NCBI RefSeq assembly: GCF_041260665.1
Contig: NZ_JBGCCT010000003.1
Coordinates: forward strand, 590,463 to 654,462
Reading direction: 5' to 3'
DNA length: 64,000 nucleotides
Source of the DNA: Catenulispora sp. GP43
GTDB taxonomy: Bacteria; Actinomycetota; Actinomycetes; Streptomycetales; Catenulisporaceae
The stretch's first letter is position 1, and each line of letters begins with the position of its first letter. Both the position numbers and the translations under genes were made by a program. Below, one piece after another: positions 1 through 9,789 of the stretch. The notes under the pieces were generated by a model. It searched no databases. It was given only the letters and a program-made list of their open reading frames with translations, and was not told where the DNA came from.

Positions 1-263
1 GGGTCGCGGCCCTGGAGGCCGCCCCGACCGTCCGGGTGAACTGCATCTGCCCCGGCGGCGTCCACACCCCGATGGTGACCGAGCTGATGCCGGAGGACGT
101 CGACCCCGACGCCGGCTACTCCGGGATCCCGCTCAAGCGCGTCGGCACCGCGCACGAGATCGCGAAGGCCGCGCTGTTCCTCACGTCCGAGGACTCGTCC
201 TACTGCACCGGCGCCGACTTCGTCCTCGACGGCGGAGCGCTGGCCGGCATCCGTTTCGACTAG
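1..263 (+). CDS. SDR-family oxidoreductase, 3' end only
   Basis: C-terminal part of a short-chain dehydrogenase/reductase whose start lies before the window; the reading frame is open from base 3. The visible sequence has the SDR segment after the catalytic helix (RVNCICPGGVHTPM) and the usual closing stretch with the S-Y-C-T-G-A-D-F-V-L-D-G-G motif near 195-235. Such enzymes oxidise or reduce hydroxyl/keto groups with NAD(P). The gene ends 37 nt before an LLM oxidoreductase on the same strand, so it probably belongs to the same catabolic operon. Catalytic Ser/Tyr/Lys lie outside the window, so substrate cannot be judged. Confidence 0.85.
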   Translation, partial: VAALEAAPTVRVNCICPGGVHTPMVTELMPEDVDPDAGYSGIPLKRVGTAHEIAKAALFLTSEDSSYCTGADFVLDGGALAGIRFD

Positions 264-300
264 CAGAACCAGGTTCGACCAGCAGACCGGAGGAGACCCC

Positions 301-1428
301 ATGGAGTTCGGCATCTTCGTCCAGGGCCACGTGCCGCTCTCGAAGCTGGCCGCCGACCCGGACTTCGAGCACACCTCGCTGATGAACGACATCGAGATCG
401 CCAAGGCGGCCGACAAGGCGGGCTTCAAGTACGTGTGGGCCTCCGAGCACCACTTCCTCGACGAGTACTCGCACCTGGCCAGCAACGACGTCTTCCTGGG
501 CTACCTGGCCGCCGCGACCGAGCGGATCCACCTGGGCTCCGGCATCTTCAACCCGCTGCCGCAGGCCAACCACCCGGTGAAGGTGGCCGAGAAGGTCGCG
601 ACCCTGGACCACCTGTCCGGCGGCCGGTTCGAGTTCGGCACCGGGCGCGGCGCCGGTTCCCGGGAGATCCTGGGCTTGGGCCTGCCGGACACCACGGTCA
701 CCAAGGAGATCTGGGCCGAGGTGGTGCGTGAGATCCCCAAGATGTGGATGCAGGACTCGTACTCGCACCAGGGCAAGTGGTTCTCCATGCCGGAGCGCAA
801 CGTGCTGCCCAAGCCGTGGAAGAAGCCGCATCCGGCGATGTGGTACGCGGCCGGTAACCCGCCGTCGTACGAGATGGCCGCGCGCATGGGCCTGGGCGTG
901 CTGGGCTTCTCGGTGGGCTCGCCGGCCGACGCCGAGACCGCCGTCGCGGCGTACAAGAAGGCGGTCCCGGCGGCCGAGCCGGTCGGCGCCTACGTCAACG
1001 ACAACGTGATGGTGACGTCCTCGGCGGTGTGCCTGGCCGACGGCCGGCGGGCCCGGCAAGCGGCCTCCACGATGGGCATGGGGCGCCTGCAGTCGCTGGT
1101 GTTCCGCTACCACGACACCTTCCCGCGCCCGGACTGGGTCCCGGAATGGCCGGCGGTGCTGCCGGAGCCGACCGTGGAGGAGGTCGACTGGCGCCTGCGC
1201 AACGGGTACCTCGTCTGCGGCGACCCCGATGAGGTGCTGGCCCAGGTCAAGCGCTACGAGGCCACCGGGATCGACCAGCTGGCCTTCGGGCTGCCGATCG
1301 GACTGTCGCTGCCCGACACGCTGGAGACGATCGACCTGATCGGCCGGTACGTGATCCCCAAGGTGGACAAGGACCCGGTGCACCGGACCACGCGCTTCCG
1401 CAGCGCGGCCGCGGCATTGGGTAAGTGA
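301..1428 (+). CDS. LLM-class (luciferase-like) flavin/F420-dependent oxidoreductase
   Basis: A 375-residue single-domain TIM-barrel protein of the bacterial luciferase-like family, which binds FMN or F420. The N-terminus [10 protein letters not shown] and the segment [16 protein letters not shown] are typical of the clade, and [11 protein letters not shown] is the flavin-phosphate region. The start is ATG with SD GGAGGAG 5 nt upstream. It is clearly paralogous to the LLM protein at 33207-34325: both share [17 protein letters not shown] and RNVLPKP. It lies between an SDR and a second LLM gene followed by fbiC, so F420 use is likely but not shown by sequence alone. An FMN-dependent monooxygenase (with the flavin reductase at 18200) is the alternative. 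Confidence 0.88.
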   Translation: MEFGIFVQGHVPLSKLAADPDFEHTSLMNDIEIAKAADKAGFKYVWASEHHFLDEYSHLASNDVFLGYLAAATERIHLGSGIFNPLPQANHPVKVAEKVATLDHLSGGRFEFGTGRGAGSREILGLGLPDTTVTKEIWAEVVREIPKMWMQDSYSHQGKWFSMPERNVLPKPWKKPHPAMWYAAGNPPSYEMAARMGLGVLGFSVGSPADAETAVAAYKKAVPAAEPVGAYVNDNVMVTSSAVCLADGRRARQAASTMGMGRLQSLVFRYHDTFPRPDWVPEWPAVLPEPTVEEVDWRLRNGYLVCGDPDEVLAQVKRYEATGIDQLAFGLPIGLSLPDTLETIDLIGRYVIPKVDKDPVHRTTRFRSAAAALGK

Positions 1429-1491
1429 GAATCCGCAAGCCTCTCAGAACCCGGCAGAACCCCAGCAGAGCCCCCACCAGAAGGAGCTGTC

Positions 1492-2328
1492 TTGCGCATC
1501 GGCGTCACGGTCTTCCTGACCGACCAGACCATCGGTCCGGCCGAGCTCGGGCGCGCGCTCGCCGAGCGCGGCTTCCAGTCGTACTACGCCCCCGAACACA
1601 CCCACATCCCGATCAGCCGCGCCACCCCGGCGCCGCTCGGAGAGCCGTTGCCCGACTACTACTCACGGACGCTGGATCCCTTTGTGGCGCTGGCGGCGGT
1701 TGCGGCCGCGGCTCCCGGCATCCGCGTGGGCACCGGCATCTGCCTGGCCGCCCAGCACGACCCGCTGCTGCTGGCCAAGACCGTGGCGACGCTGGACCTG
1801 GTCACCGGCGGCAACGTCGACCTCGGCGTGGGCTTCGGGTGGAACAAGGAGGAGATGGCCGACCACGGCGTGGACTTCGGGACCCGCCGGGACAAGGTGC
1901 GGGAGACCGTGCTGGCCATGAAGGAGCTGTGGGGCAACGAGGTCGCCTCCTACCACGGCGACCACGTCTCCTTCGATCCCTCCTGGTCCTGGCCCAAGCC
2001 CGCGGCCGGCTCGGTCCCGGTGCTGATCGGCGGCGCGGCCGGGCCGAAGCTGTTCAAGGCGGTCGTCGACTACGCCGACGGCTGGATGCCGATCGGCGGC
2101 CGCGGCCTGACCCAGGCGATGCCGGTGCTGCGGGCCGCCGCGCAGGAGGCCGGGCGGGACCCGGACACGCTGCGCGTCGTGCCGTTCGGGACCGAGCCGA
2201 CCCCGGGCAAGATGGAGCACTACCAGGCCCTGGGCATCGAGGAGATTGTGTTCAACGTCCCATCGGCGCCCGCGGACCGGATCTTGCGCGTGCTCGACGA
2301 CTACGCTCGCTACATCGACCGGGAATAG
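1492..2328 (+). CDS. F420-dependent LLM oxidoreductase, Rv2161c-like family
   Basis: A 278-residue LLM oxidoreductase. The motif [18 protein letters not shown] (about residues 118-135) and the C-terminal end are those of the group usually described as probable F420-dependent oxidoreductases of the Rv2161c type. The start is TTG at 1492, chosen because AAGGAG lies 5 nt upstream; the next in-frame starts would remove the first beta strand (MRIGVTVFL). It sits 29 nt before fbiC, which makes the F420 precursor, so this enzyme and the cofactor pathway are probably co-expressed. Substrate unknown; its place in the island suggests a hydride transfer on a catabolic intermediate. Confidence 0.88.
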   Translation: MRIGVTVFLTDQTIGPAELGRALAERGFQSYYAPEHTHIPISRATPAPLGEPLPDYYSRTLDPFVALAAVAAAAPGIRVGTGICLAAQHDPLLLAKTVATLDLVTGGNVDLGVGFGWNKEEMADHGVDFGTRRDKVRETVLAMKELWGNEVASYHGDHVSFDPSWSWPKPAAGSVPVLIGGAAGPKLFKAVVDYADGWMPIGGRGLTQAMPVLRAAAQEAGRDPDTLRVVPFGTEPTPGKMEHYQALGIEEIVFNVPSAPADRILRVLDDYARYIDRE

Positions 2329-2357
2329 ATCCGGTTCACCGCCGCGTAGGAACTGGA

Positions 2358-4937
2358 ATGACGATGCACCCCACCGCCAATGCGATGCGCCGTGCCCTGC
2401 ACCGGGCGGGTGAGGGAGTCGCGCTCAGCGCCGAGGAGGCGACGGTCCTGCTCGCCGCGCGCGGCGCCGACCTGGACGCGCTGTGCTCCGTCGCCTCGCG
2501 CCTGCGGGACCAGGGCCTGGAGGCGGCCGGCCGCCCGGGGGTGGTCACCTACTCGCGCAAGGTGTTCATCCCCCTGACCCGCCTGTGCCGGGACCGGTGT
2601 CACTACTGCACCTTCGTCACGGTCCCCGGCCGCCTGGACTCGCTGTACCTGTCCCCCGACGAGGTGCTGGACATCGCGGCGAAGGGCGCGGCGCTGGGCT
2701 GCAAGGAAGCCCTGTTCACGCTGGGCGACCGGCCCGAGGACCGGTGGCCGCAGGCCAAGGAGTGGCTGGACGCGCACGGGTACGACTCGACGCTGGACTA
2801 TGTGCGGGCCATGTCGATCCGGGTGCTGGAGGAGACCGGGCTGCTGCCGCATCTCAACCCGGGCGTCCTGTCCTGGTCCGACTTCCAGCGGCTCAAGCCG
2901 GTGGCCCCGTCGATGGGGATGATGCTGGAGACCACGGCCACCCGGCTGTGGTCCGAGCCTGGTGGGCCGCACTACGGATCCCCGGACAAGGAACCCGCGG
3001 TGCGGCTCCGGGTATTGGAGGACGCGGGCCGCTCTTCGGTTCCCTTCACCACCGGAATTCTCATCGGGATCGGCGAGACGCTGGAGGAGCGCGCCGACTC
3101 GATCTTCGCGATGCGCAAGGTCGCCCGGACGTATCGCGGCGTCCAGGAGATCATCATCCAGAACTTCCGGGCCAAGCCGGCCACGGCGATGATGAACACC
3201 CCGGACGCCGACCTGGAAGAGCTCGCGGCGACGATCGCCACGGCACGCGTCGTCCTCGGCCCCTCCGTCCGGATCCAGGCGCCGCCGAACCTGGTGGACG
3301 CCGAGTACGCGCTGATGCTGCGCGCCGGGATCGACGACTGGGGCGGCGTGTCGCCGCTGACCGCCGACCACGTCAACCCCGAGCGTCCCTGGCCGGCCAT
3401 CGACGAACTCGCCGCGCAGTCCGCCACGGCCGGCTTCACGTTGAAGGAACGGCTGACCATCTACCCCGAGTACGTGCTGCGGGGCGAGCCGTGGCTGGAC
3501 CCGCGGATCATGCCGCACGTGCAGGCGCTGGCCGATCCCGAGACCGGGATGGCGGTCGAGGGGCGCATCCCGACCGGGATCCGGTGGCAGGAGCCCGACG
3601 GGGGGTGGGACGCCTCCAGCGGGCGCACCGACCTGCACGCGTCCATCGACACCGACGGTCGCACCGGCGACCGCCGCTCGGACTTCTCGGACGTCTACGG
3701 CGACTGGGACGAGCTGCGGGAGCACGCTTCGCGCACGTCTGTCGACCACAGCGCCGGTGCCCCGGAGCGCATCGACGCGGCGCTGAAGACGGCGCTCGCG
3801 GCGGCCGAGCGCGACCCCGGGAACCTGTCGGACGCCGACGCGCTGGCCCTGATCCACGCCGACGGCCCCGCGCTGGACGCCTTGGCCGCCCTGGCCGACG
3901 GCCTGCGGCGGGACGCGGTCGGCGACGAGGTGACGTACATCGTCAACCGGAACATCAACTTCACCAACGTCTGTTACACCGGCTGCCGCTTCTGCGCCTT
4001 CGCCCAGCGGCGCACGGATGCCGACGCCTACACGCTGTCGGTGTCCGAGGTCGGCGACCGCGCCGCGGCCGCCTGGCAAGTCGGCGCCACGGAGATCTGC
4101 ATGCAGGGCGGCATCCACCCCGACCTGCCGGGCACCGCGTACTTCGACCTGGCCGCCGAGATCAAGCGCCGGGTCCCGGACCTGCACCTGCACGCGTACT
4201 CGCCGATGGAGATCATCAACGGCGTCTCCCGCACCGGCATGTCCATCCGCGAATTCCTCACGGCGGCCAAGGAGGCGGGCGTCGACTCCCTGCCCGGCAC
4301 CGCCGCCGAGATCCTCGACGACGACGTCCGCTGGGTCCTCACCAAGGGCAAGCTGCCGGCCGCGCAGTGGATCGAGGTGGTCACCACCGCGCACCAGGTC
4401 GGCATCCCGACCACCTCGACGATGATGTACGGGCACGTCGACAACCCGGCGCACTGGGTCGCGCACCTGCGCGTCCTGGCACGCATCCAGGACGAGACCG
4501 GCGGCTTCACCGAATTCGTGCCGCTGCCCTTCGTCCACTCCAACGCCCCGGTCTACCTGGCCGGCATCGCCCGGCCCGGTCCCACGCTGCGCGACAACCG
4601 CGCCGTCCACGCGATGGCCCGCGTCATGCTGCACGGCCGGATCAAGAACATCCAGACCTCGTGGGTGAAGCTCGGGACGGACAACAGCCGTCTGATGCTC
4701 GCCGGCGGCGTCAACGACATGGGCGGCACGCTCATGGAGGAGACGATCTCGCGCATGGCCGGCAGCGAGTACGGCTCTGCCAAGGGGATCGCCGAACTGG
4801 AGGAGATCTGCGCTCCGCTGGGTCGGCCCACCCGGCAGCGCTCGACGCTGTACGGCGAGGTGCCGGCCGAGCGGATCCAGGCCGCGCGCGAGGCTGATTC
4901 GCGCGGGCTGCTGCGGACGATGCTGCCGCTGGCTTAG
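2358..4937 (+). CDS. fbiC: FO synthase, fused CofG/CofH (FbiC)
   Basis: An 859-residue fusion of two radical-SAM enzymes that make 7,8-didemethyl-8-hydroxy-5-deazariboflavin (FO), the chromophore of coenzyme F420, from tyrosine and a pyrimidine intermediate. The N-terminal CofG half carries the cluster motif at C77-x3-C81-x2-C84 (CRDRCHYC); the CofH half carries C539-x3-C543-x2-C546 (CYTGCRFC). The length matches full actinobacterial FbiC. ATG 2358 is preceded by AGGA; a second ATG lies two codons later. The frame is open further upstream but overlaps the previous gene. It lies directly after two LLM oxidoreductase genes, which ties cofactor supply to this catabolic island. Confidence 0.97.
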   Translation: MTMHPTANAMRRALHRAGEGVALSAEEATVLLAARGADLDALCSVASRLRDQGLEAAGRPGVVTYSRKVFIPLTRLCRDRCHYCTFVTVPGRLDSLYLSPDEVLDIAAKGAALGCKEALFTLGDRPEDRWPQAKEWLDAHGYDSTLDYVRAMSIRVLEETGLLPHLNPGVLSWSDFQRLKPVAPSMGMMLETTATRLWSEPGGPHYGSPDKEPAVRLRVLEDAGRSSVPFTTGILIGIGETLEERADSIFAMRKVARTYRGVQEIIIQNFRAKPATAMMNTPDADLEELAATIATARVVLGPSVRIQAPPNLVDAEYALMLRAGIDDWGGVSPLTADHVNPERPWPAIDELAAQSATAGFTLKERLTIYPEYVLRGEPWLDPRIMPHVQALADPETGMAVEGRIPTGIRWQEPDGGWDASSGRTDLHASIDTDGRTGDRRSDFSDVYGDWDELREHASRTSVDHSAGAPERIDAALKTALAAAERDPGNLSDADALALIHADGPALDALAALADGLRRDAVGDEVTYIVNRNINFTNVCYTGCRFCAFAQRRTDADAYTLSVSEVGDRAAAAWQVGATEICMQGGIHPDLPGTAYFDLAAEIKRRVPDLHLHAYSPMEIINGVSRTGMSIREFLTAAKEAGVDSLPGTAAEILDDDVRWVLTKGKLPAAQWIEVVTTAHQVGIPTTSTMMYGHVDNPAHWVAHLRVLARIQDETGGFTEFVPLPFVHSNAPVYLAGIARPGPTLRDNRAVHAMARVMLHGRIKNIQTSWVKLGTDNSRLMLAGGVNDMGGTLMEETISRMAGSEYGSAKGIAELEEICAPLGRPTRQRSTLYGEVPAERIQAAREADSRGLLRTMLPLA

Positions 4938-4956
4938 GGGCGGGCGGGCCCGGCGT

Positions 4957-5544
4957 CTACCCGAACTTCGCCGGGAACTCGTAGGGCACGAACGGCACAT
5001 CCCGCCCCACGTTCAGCTGCACCATCGTGTGATCCTTCAGCGCGACCTTCCGCGGGTCGCCGTCATAGCGCTTCCCGTCCACCCACACCGTCACGTCCCC
5101 CTGCGCCGGCCCGACCTCGTGCCGGTCCAGGGGCTGTCCCCACAGGTCGAAGAACTCGCCGAGATCGAAGTCGTGCGGCTTCGGCGCCTCCTCGTGGATC
5201 ACGCCGGACTCGTCGTGCGTGTGCAGCCAGTAGAAGCCCCTCGCCGCGGTGATGTTCGGGTCGGACTCGGTCGGGTCCAGGACCACCGGCCGCAGCACCC
5301 CCACGCCGGCCGGGACCCACTGCTCCATGCCGTCGATGTACAGCGTCAGGTGCGAGTGCACGTGGTAGCCGCCGCTGACCATCGGTCCGGCGGGGATGCC
5401 GTCCACCGGCTTGCCGTCCAGGACGGCGGCGGGGACCAGGACCGGCGGGTCGTCGACGATCTCGTCGGCGGCGGCCAGGGGTGTGCCGCAGACAGCGAGG
5501 AACAGGGTGGCGGCGAAGGCGGCGGCGCGGTGCGGCGTGCTCAT
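4957..5544 (-). CDS. secreted histidine-rich protein of unknown function
   Basis: A 195-residue protein with an N-terminal signal peptide (RAAAFAATLFLAVCGTPLAAA, about residues 6-26). The mature part has clustered histidines, GGYHVHSHLTLYIDG near residue 80 and WLHTHDESGVIHEE near residue 108, which look like metal ligands on a beta-rich extracellular domain. It reads convergent to fbiC with only 19 nt between stop codons and is divergent from a sigma factor gene. I do not recognise a characterised family. The histidine pattern suggests a copper- or zinc-binding secreted protein; that is inference. It lacks the operator found on the catabolic genes, so it is probably unrelated to them. Confidence 0.75.
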   Translation of the reverse strand: MSTPHRAAAFAATLFLAVCGTPLAAADEIVDDPPVLVPAAVLDGKPVDGIPAGPMVSGGYHVHSHLTLYIDGMEQWVPAGVGVLRPVVLDPTESDPNITAARGFYWLHTHDESGVIHEEAPKPHDFDLGEFFDLWGQPLDRHEVGPAQGDVTVWVDGKRYDGDPRKVALKDHTMVQLNVGRDVPFVPYEFPAKFG

Positions 5545-5583
5545 AGGATCATGACCGTTCTATGGCGGTGTGACATAGATTGA

Positions 5584-5597
5584 GAGTATTCATACTC
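5584..5597. promoter_or_regulatory. 14-bp inverted repeat in a divergent promoter region
   Basis: GAGTAT-TC-ATACTC is a perfect palindrome in the gap between the secreted protein (5544, minus) and the sigma factor (5650, plus). Its position suits an operator or promoter element. No cognate regulator is identifiable. Confidence 0.4.
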
Positions 5598-5649
5598 CTC
5601 CGGCGGAGGCGGAGGTAAACAGATCGTCACTCGAAAGCGTGAAAGGGTC

Positions 5650-6159
5650 GTGGACCGAGGATCCGAGGATTTCGCAGCCTTCTACGAACGCCACCGCGAC
5701 CCCTGCTTCCGGGCCGTGCTGGCCTCCGTCGGCGACCGGCACCTGGCCGAGGAGCTGACGGCCGAGGCCTTCGCCCGGGCGTGGGGGCACTGGCGCAAGG
5801 TCGCCAAGCACCCCGCGCCGGCGGCGTGGGTGGTGCGCACCGCGCTGAACACGCACATCTCGTGGTGGCGTCGGCGCCGGCGCGAGGTGGCGTGGGACGG
5901 CGCGGCCGAGGACCGGAGCGGACCGGCCGACGACGATGCGACCGCCGTCGACCTGGCCATCCGGAACGCCTTGCGCAAGCTGCCCACGCGGCAGCGCGAA
6001 GTGGTCGTGCTGCGGGTCTTCCTCGATCTGGACACCCGGGGCACGGCTGCCGCGCTCGGCGTCGCCCCCGGCACCGTCCAGGCCCACCTCCACCGCGCGC
6101 TGAAGGCGCTGCGGGCGGAGCTCGAAGACACCACCGAGCGGGAGGACATCACGCGATGA
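5650..6159 (+). CDS. ECF RNA polymerase sigma factor (SigE-like group)
   Basis: A 169-residue sigma-70 family ECF factor. Region 2 spans about residues 8-75 (FYERHRDPCFRAVLASVGD, LTAEAFARAW), and region 4 about residues 105-160 with the QREVVVLRVFLDLDTRGTAAALG helix-turn-helix. GTG 5650 gives the full region 2; no convincing SD is seen. Its stop overlaps the start of a membrane protein gene (ATGA at 6156), the usual layout of a sigma factor with its membrane anti-sigma or effector. Target promoters are unknown. Confidence 0.9.
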   Translation: MDRGSEDFAAFYERHRDPCFRAVLASVGDRHLAEELTAEAFARAWGHWRKVAKHPAPAAWVVRTALNTHISWWRRRRREVAWDGAAEDRSGPADDDATAVDLAIRNALRKLPTRQREVVVLRVFLDLDTRGTAAALGVAPGTVQAHLHRALKALRAELEDTTEREDITR

Positions 6160-6944
6160 CCACAGACGACTTCGACACCATCGGCCCCGGCGACGAGGAG
6201 CTGCTCGCCGGCCTGCACCGGTCCGTGGCCGGCGCGACGCTGGCCGTCGGCACCGCCGACGTGGTGGCGCTCGGCCGCCGCACCCGCAACCGGCACCGCG
6301 CCGTGGCGGCCGGGATCGGGACGAGCGCGGCGGCGATCGTCGCGGCGATCGGCGTGCTGGCGCCGTCGGCGAGCACCGGCACCGGCACCGGCACCGGCAC
6401 TGGCACCGGCACCGGGACCCAGCCCGCGGTGAACGCGCTGCCGCAGAAGGCTGTCACTCCCGGTGCCGAAAGGGTCGTGACCACCCCCGACACCGAGAAG
6501 ACCGCCACCACGCCCGGCGCTGTCCAGACCCTGAATATCCAGGAGACCGGGTTCTCCCTGGAGGAGAAGGCGGATGGCACAGTCCATCTGACCATCACGC
6601 AGATCATCGACCCGGCGGTCATCCAGTCCGTGTTGGAGAAGGCCGGAGTCCCCGCGGTCGTCCTGGTCCAGCAGGTCCCGCAAGGGTGGGACATGACCAA
6701 GGGCATCGAGTGCACGCCGGACCCCGGGGTGGTCGACGCCGGAGCGATCGGCGGGAAGGCTTTCCAGATCCTTCCGCCCTACGGCACCAAGTTTGTGATC
6801 GACAAGGCCGCCATCCCGGCCGGGGACTACATGACGGTGATGCAGTTCCAGTCCCACGGCCGGCAGATGGGGACCCAGTTCGGGCTGAAGGTCGGCCGGC
6901 AGACGACCTGCGTGCCCCGCTACAACAATGAGGCCGGTCAGTGA
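6156..6944 (+). CDS. membrane-anchored protein translationally coupled to sigma factor, putative anti-sigma
   Basis: 262 residues: a cytoplasmic N-terminus of about 45 residues, one membrane segment (AVAAGIGTSAAAIVAAIGVLA, about residues 48-68), then a Thr-Gly linker of seven TG dipeptides and an extracellular domain of about 170 residues. The start ATG overlaps the sigma factor stop. No zinc-binding HxxxCxxC anti-sigma motif is present in the N-terminus, so an anti-sigma role rests on gene order and topology only. The extracellular part has no family I recognise. Confidence 0.75.
   Translation: MTTDDFDTIGPGDEELLAGLHRSVAGATLAVGTADVVALGRRTRNRHRAVAAGIGTSAAAIVAAIGVLAPSASTGTGTGTGTGTGTGTQPAVNALPQKAVTPGAERVVTTPDTEKTATTPGAVQTLNIQETGFSLEEKADGTVHLTITQIIDPAVIQSVLEKAGVPAVVLVQQVPQGWDMTKGIECTPDPGVVDAGAIGGKAFQILPPYGTKFVIDKAAIPAGDYMTVMQFQSHGRQMGTQFGLKVGRQTTCVPRYNNEAGQ
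6375..6416 (+). repeat. hexanucleotide tandem repeat ACCGGC (7 units)
   Basis: Seven consecutive 6-bp units, the fifth and seventh with one change each, coding for a Thr-Gly linker just outside the membrane segment of the putative anti-sigma factor. Units are in-frame, so copy-number change would alter only linker length. Confidence 0.9.
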
Positions 6945-6953
6945 CCCTCCGCC

Positions 6954-8537
6954 TCACCGCAGCTCGCGCTTGAGCACCTTGCCCAGCGAACTGCGCGGGA
7001 ACGCCTCGACCAGCTCCACGTGCCGCGGCACCTTGTAGTTGGCGAGGCGTTCCCGGGCGTACGCGATCAGCTCCTCCGGCTCGACTCGCTGCCCCGGCAC
7101 CGCGATCACGAACGCCTTCCCCACCTCCCCGAGCCGCTGGTCCGGCACTCCCACGACCGCCGCCTCCCGCACACCGGGGAACGCCAGCAGCACCTGCTCG
7201 ATCTCCGCCGGATAGGCGTTGAAGCCGCCGCAGATGAACATGTCCTTGATCCGGTCGGTGATCCGCAGGTTCCCCGCCTCGTCCAGGTCCCCGACGTCCC
7301 CGGTGCGCAGCCAGCCGTCGCCGTCGATCGCTTCCGCGGTGGCCGTCTCGTCCTCGAAATAGCCGCGCATCACGTTGTAGCCGCGCACCAGGATCTCCCC
7401 GGTGCCCTCGGCGATCCGCACCTCGACCCCGTCGATCGGCCGGCCCGAGGTGCGCGCGACGACCTCCGGGGCGTCCCCGTCGCGGCACATCGTCACCACG
7501 CCGGTGGCCTCGGTCAGGCCGTAGGCGGTGATCACGGTCGACAGGCCGAGCGTGTCCCGCATCTGCTCGACCAGCTCCACCGGGATCACCGCCGCGCCGG
7601 TGGCCGCCGCCCGCAGCGAGCCGAGATCGTGCTTCGCCAGGTCCGGGTGCGCCAGCATCATCTGGTAGACCGCCGGCGCCGCCGGGAACACCGTGATCCG
7701 CTCCCGCTCGATCGTCTCGAACAGCGCCTCGGTGTCGAAGGACGGCAGCGGGACCATCGTCGCCCCGCGCATCAGACAGGCCAGGATCCCGGCCTTGTAG
7801 CCGAAGGTGTGCGAGAACGGGTTCGCGATCAGATAGCGGTCCCCGGCGCGCAGGCCGACGATGTCCGACCACTGCTGGAAGGCGCGCGTGCTCTGGCCGT
7901 GCGTGGTCAGGACGCCCTTCGGGGCGCCGGTCGTGCCCGAGGTGAAGAACAGGTCGCCGGGCGAATCAGGGCTCAGGGACGCCGCCGCCTCGTCGAACGC
8001 CGAGGCCGACACCTTCATCCCCGGCGCCCGGAACTGCCGGCGGGACACCACCGGGGGCAGGCCGCCGTCGGTGAAGGCGGTCATCACCTCCAGGTTAGGC
8101 AGCTCGTCGCGGATCGCCTTCAGCTCCCCGACGTAGTCCACGCCCAGGAACTCGCCGGCCGCCGCGACCAGCCTGGTCCGGGACTTGCGCAGGATGTGCC
8201 CGGCCTCGGCCGCCTTCAGCCGGGTGTTGAGCGGGACCAGGACGGCGCCGACCGAGACCGCGCCGAGCGCCGTCACGATCCACTCCGCCGAGTTCGGGGC
8301 CCACACCGCCACCCGGTCGCCGGGCCGTACACCCCAGGCGATCATCGCCCGGCCCGTCTGCCTCACCCGGGAGGCGAGGTCCGCGAACGTCAGGCGTTGT
8401 GCGCCGTCGACCACCGCCTCCCGTTCGCCGTGTTCTTCGGCGGCTCGTGCCACCAGGTCCGGGATCGTCGTCTCGCCGTGGTCCACCGTCGTGTCCTCAC
8501 CAGGAAGAGATGGCTCTGGCACCGTGCCGGGGCCCAT
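6954..8537 (-). CDS. acyl-CoA ligase, FadD3-like (AMP-forming)
   Basis: A 527-residue ANL-superfamily ligase that activates a carboxylate with ATP and CoA. The P-loop FFTSGTTGAPKGVL lies near residue 195, the A5 motif AYGLTEATG near residue 345, GDGWLRTGD near residue 425, and the catalytic C-terminal lysine in SLGKVLKREL. Sequence through NPFSHTFGYKAGILACL and DMFICGGFNAYPAEIEQVL closely resembles FadD3, the mycobacterial ligase for the steroid-ring-derived HIP propionate. GTG/ATG choice is uncertain: ATG 8537 gives 17 extra residues before VDHGETTIPDLV. It is divergent from the ltp gene with one operator between them. Substrate assignment to HIP is by resemblance only. Confidence 0.88.
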   Translation of the reverse strand: MGPGTVPEPSLPGEDTTVDHGETTIPDLVARAAEEHGEREAVVDGAQRLTFADLASRVRQTGRAMIAWGVRPGDRVAVWAPNSAEWIVTALGAVSVGAVLVPLNTRLKAAEAGHILRKSRTRLVAAAGEFLGVDYVGELKAIRDELPNLEVMTAFTDGGLPPVVSRRQFRAPGMKVSASAFDEAAASLSPDSPGDLFFTSGTTGAPKGVLTTHGQSTRAFQQWSDIVGLRAGDRYLIANPFSHTFGYKAGILACLMRGATMVPLPSFDTEALFETIERERITVFPAAPAVYQMMLAHPDLAKHDLGSLRAAATGAAVIPVELVEQMRDTLGLSTVITAYGLTEATGVVTMCRDGDAPEVVARTSGRPIDGVEVRIAEGTGEILVRGYNVMRGYFEDETATAEAIDGDGWLRTGDVGDLDEAGNLRITDRIKDMFICGGFNAYPAEIEQVLLAFPGVREAAVVGVPDQRLGEVGKAFVIAVPGQRVEPEELIAYARERLANYKVPRHVELVEAFPRSSLGKVLKRELR

Positions 8538-8549
8538 GATAGGCAGATA

Positions 8550-8566
8550 TCTGACGTAGCGTCAGA
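8550..8566. promoter_or_regulatory. island operator, site 1 (perfect palindrome)
   Basis: TCTGAC-GTAGC-GTCAGA; the flanking A and T extend it to a 19-bp near-perfect palindrome (8-bp arms, 3-bp centre, 8549-8567). It lies 12 nt from the ligase start (minus) and 34 nt from the ltp start (plus), so it can control both. It is the best match to a motif repeated through 8-35 kb. Confidence 0.85.
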
Positions 8567-8600
8567 TTGACTGTGTCCAATTTTCAAAACAAGGGGTTGC

Positions 8601-9758
8601 ATGACTCCGACACCTTTGAAGGACCGGGCCGCCATCGTCGGCATCGGCCAGACCGAGTTCGCCAAACACCTCGAGCCCTCGGAGAAGGCGCTCGCCTGCC
8701 GGGCCATCGCGATGGCGCTGGACGACGCCGGCATCGCCGCGCACGAGGTGGACGCCTTCGCCGCCTACACGATGGAGGCGACCGACGAGGTCGAGATCGC
8801 CAAGGCGGTCGGCGCCGGGGACGTCACCTTCTTCTCCCGGGTGGGTTTCGGCGGGGGCGGTTCGTGCGCCACGATCGGCCACCTGGCGATGGCCATCGCG
8901 ACCGGTCAGGCGAGCGTGGGCGTCGCGTGGCGGTCCCGCAAGCGCGGCAGCGGCCCGCGGCCGTGGACCGACACCGTGAACCAGCTGGCCACCCCGGCGC
9001 AGTGGACCCGGCCCTTCGGGCTGCTGCGGCCGGTCGACGAGATCGCCGTCCTGGCCCGCCGCTACATGCACGAGTACGGCCTCACCCGCGAGCAGCTCGG
9101 TGCGGTGGCGATCGCCTGCCGCAATCGCGCCAACGCCAACCCGGCGGCGATCATGTACGACCGCCCGCTGACCATGGACGACTATCTCAATGCCCGGATG
9201 ATTTCCGATCCGCTGTGCCTGTTCGACAACTGCCTGGAGACCGACGGCGCGCTGGCGGTCGTCATGGTGTCGGCCGAGCGCGCCCGGGACTGCCGGCAGC
9301 CGCCGGTCCACGTCCACGCTTTCGGCCAGGGCCTGCCGGCCCAGCACCACGGCATGGTCAACTACTGGAACGACGACCCGCTGGCCGGCCCGTCGTGGAT
9401 CGCCGCGAAACACCTGTGGAAGCACTCGGACTTCGGTCCCGCCGACGTCGACGTGGCGCAGATTTACGACGCCTTCACCCCGCTGATCCCGTTGTCCCTG
9501 GAGGGATACGGCTTCTGCGGCAAAGGCGAGGGCGGGGCCTTCGCCGACGACGGCGGCCTGGAACTCGGCGGGCGGCTGCCGATCAACACCTCCGGCGGGG
9601 GCCTGTCGGAGGCGTACGTCCACGGCTTCAACCTGATCAACGAGGGCGTGCGCCAGCTGCGCGGCACCTCCACCAACCAGGTCGCCGGGGCCTCGACATG
9701 CCTGGTCACCGCGGGCGAAGCTGTACCGACGTCGGCCGTCCTGCTGCGCCGGGACTGA
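8601..9758 (+). CDS. lipid-transfer protein/SCP2-type thiolase-fold enzyme (Ltp2-like aldolase)
   Basis: A 385-residue thiolase-superfamily protein of the non-specific lipid-transfer (SCPx) group. It has the N-terminal AAIVGIGQTEFAK, the middle DVAQIYDAFTPLIPLSLEGYGFC segment and a C-terminal GGGLSEAYVHGFN glycine-rich loop. Members such as mycobacterial Ltp2 work with a DUF35 protein as a retro-aldolase that removes a short acyl-CoA from a steroid side chain. A DUF35 gene follows 31 nt downstream, which supports the same complex here. Start ATG 8601 has AAGGGG 5 nt upstream. A simple thiolase role is less likely because the usual N-terminal active-site Cys context is absent. Confidence 0.87.
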   Translation: MTPTPLKDRAAIVGIGQTEFAKHLEPSEKALACRAIAMALDDAGIAAHEVDAFAAYTMEATDEVEIAKAVGAGDVTFFSRVGFGGGGSCATIGHLAMAIATGQASVGVAWRSRKRGSGPRPWTDTVNQLATPAQWTRPFGLLRPVDEIAVLARRYMHEYGLTREQLGAVAIACRNRANANPAAIMYDRPLTMDDYLNARMISDPLCLFDNCLETDGALAVVMVSAERARDCRQPPVHVHAFGQGLPAQHHGMVNYWNDDPLAGPSWIAAKHLWKHSDFGPADVDVAQIYDAFTPLIPLSLEGYGFCGKGEGGAFADDGGLELGGRLPINTSGGGLSEAYVHGFNLINEGVRQLRGTSTNQVAGASTCLVTAGEAVPTSAVLLRRD

Positions 9759-9789
9759 CTACACCGAAGGCCGGAGGGGATCACCCGAA

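Noticed and set aside
2310..5000. Long open frame of about 900 codons antisense to fbiC
   Set aside because: It is rich in Arg, Gly, Val and Asp as expected for the shadow frame of a GC-rich gene, and has no domain, while fbiC on the other strand has clear motifs throughout.
6375..6416. Hexamer repeat as phase-variation switch
   Set aside because: Units are 6 bp and in frame, so gain or loss cannot switch the gene off; it would only change linker length.
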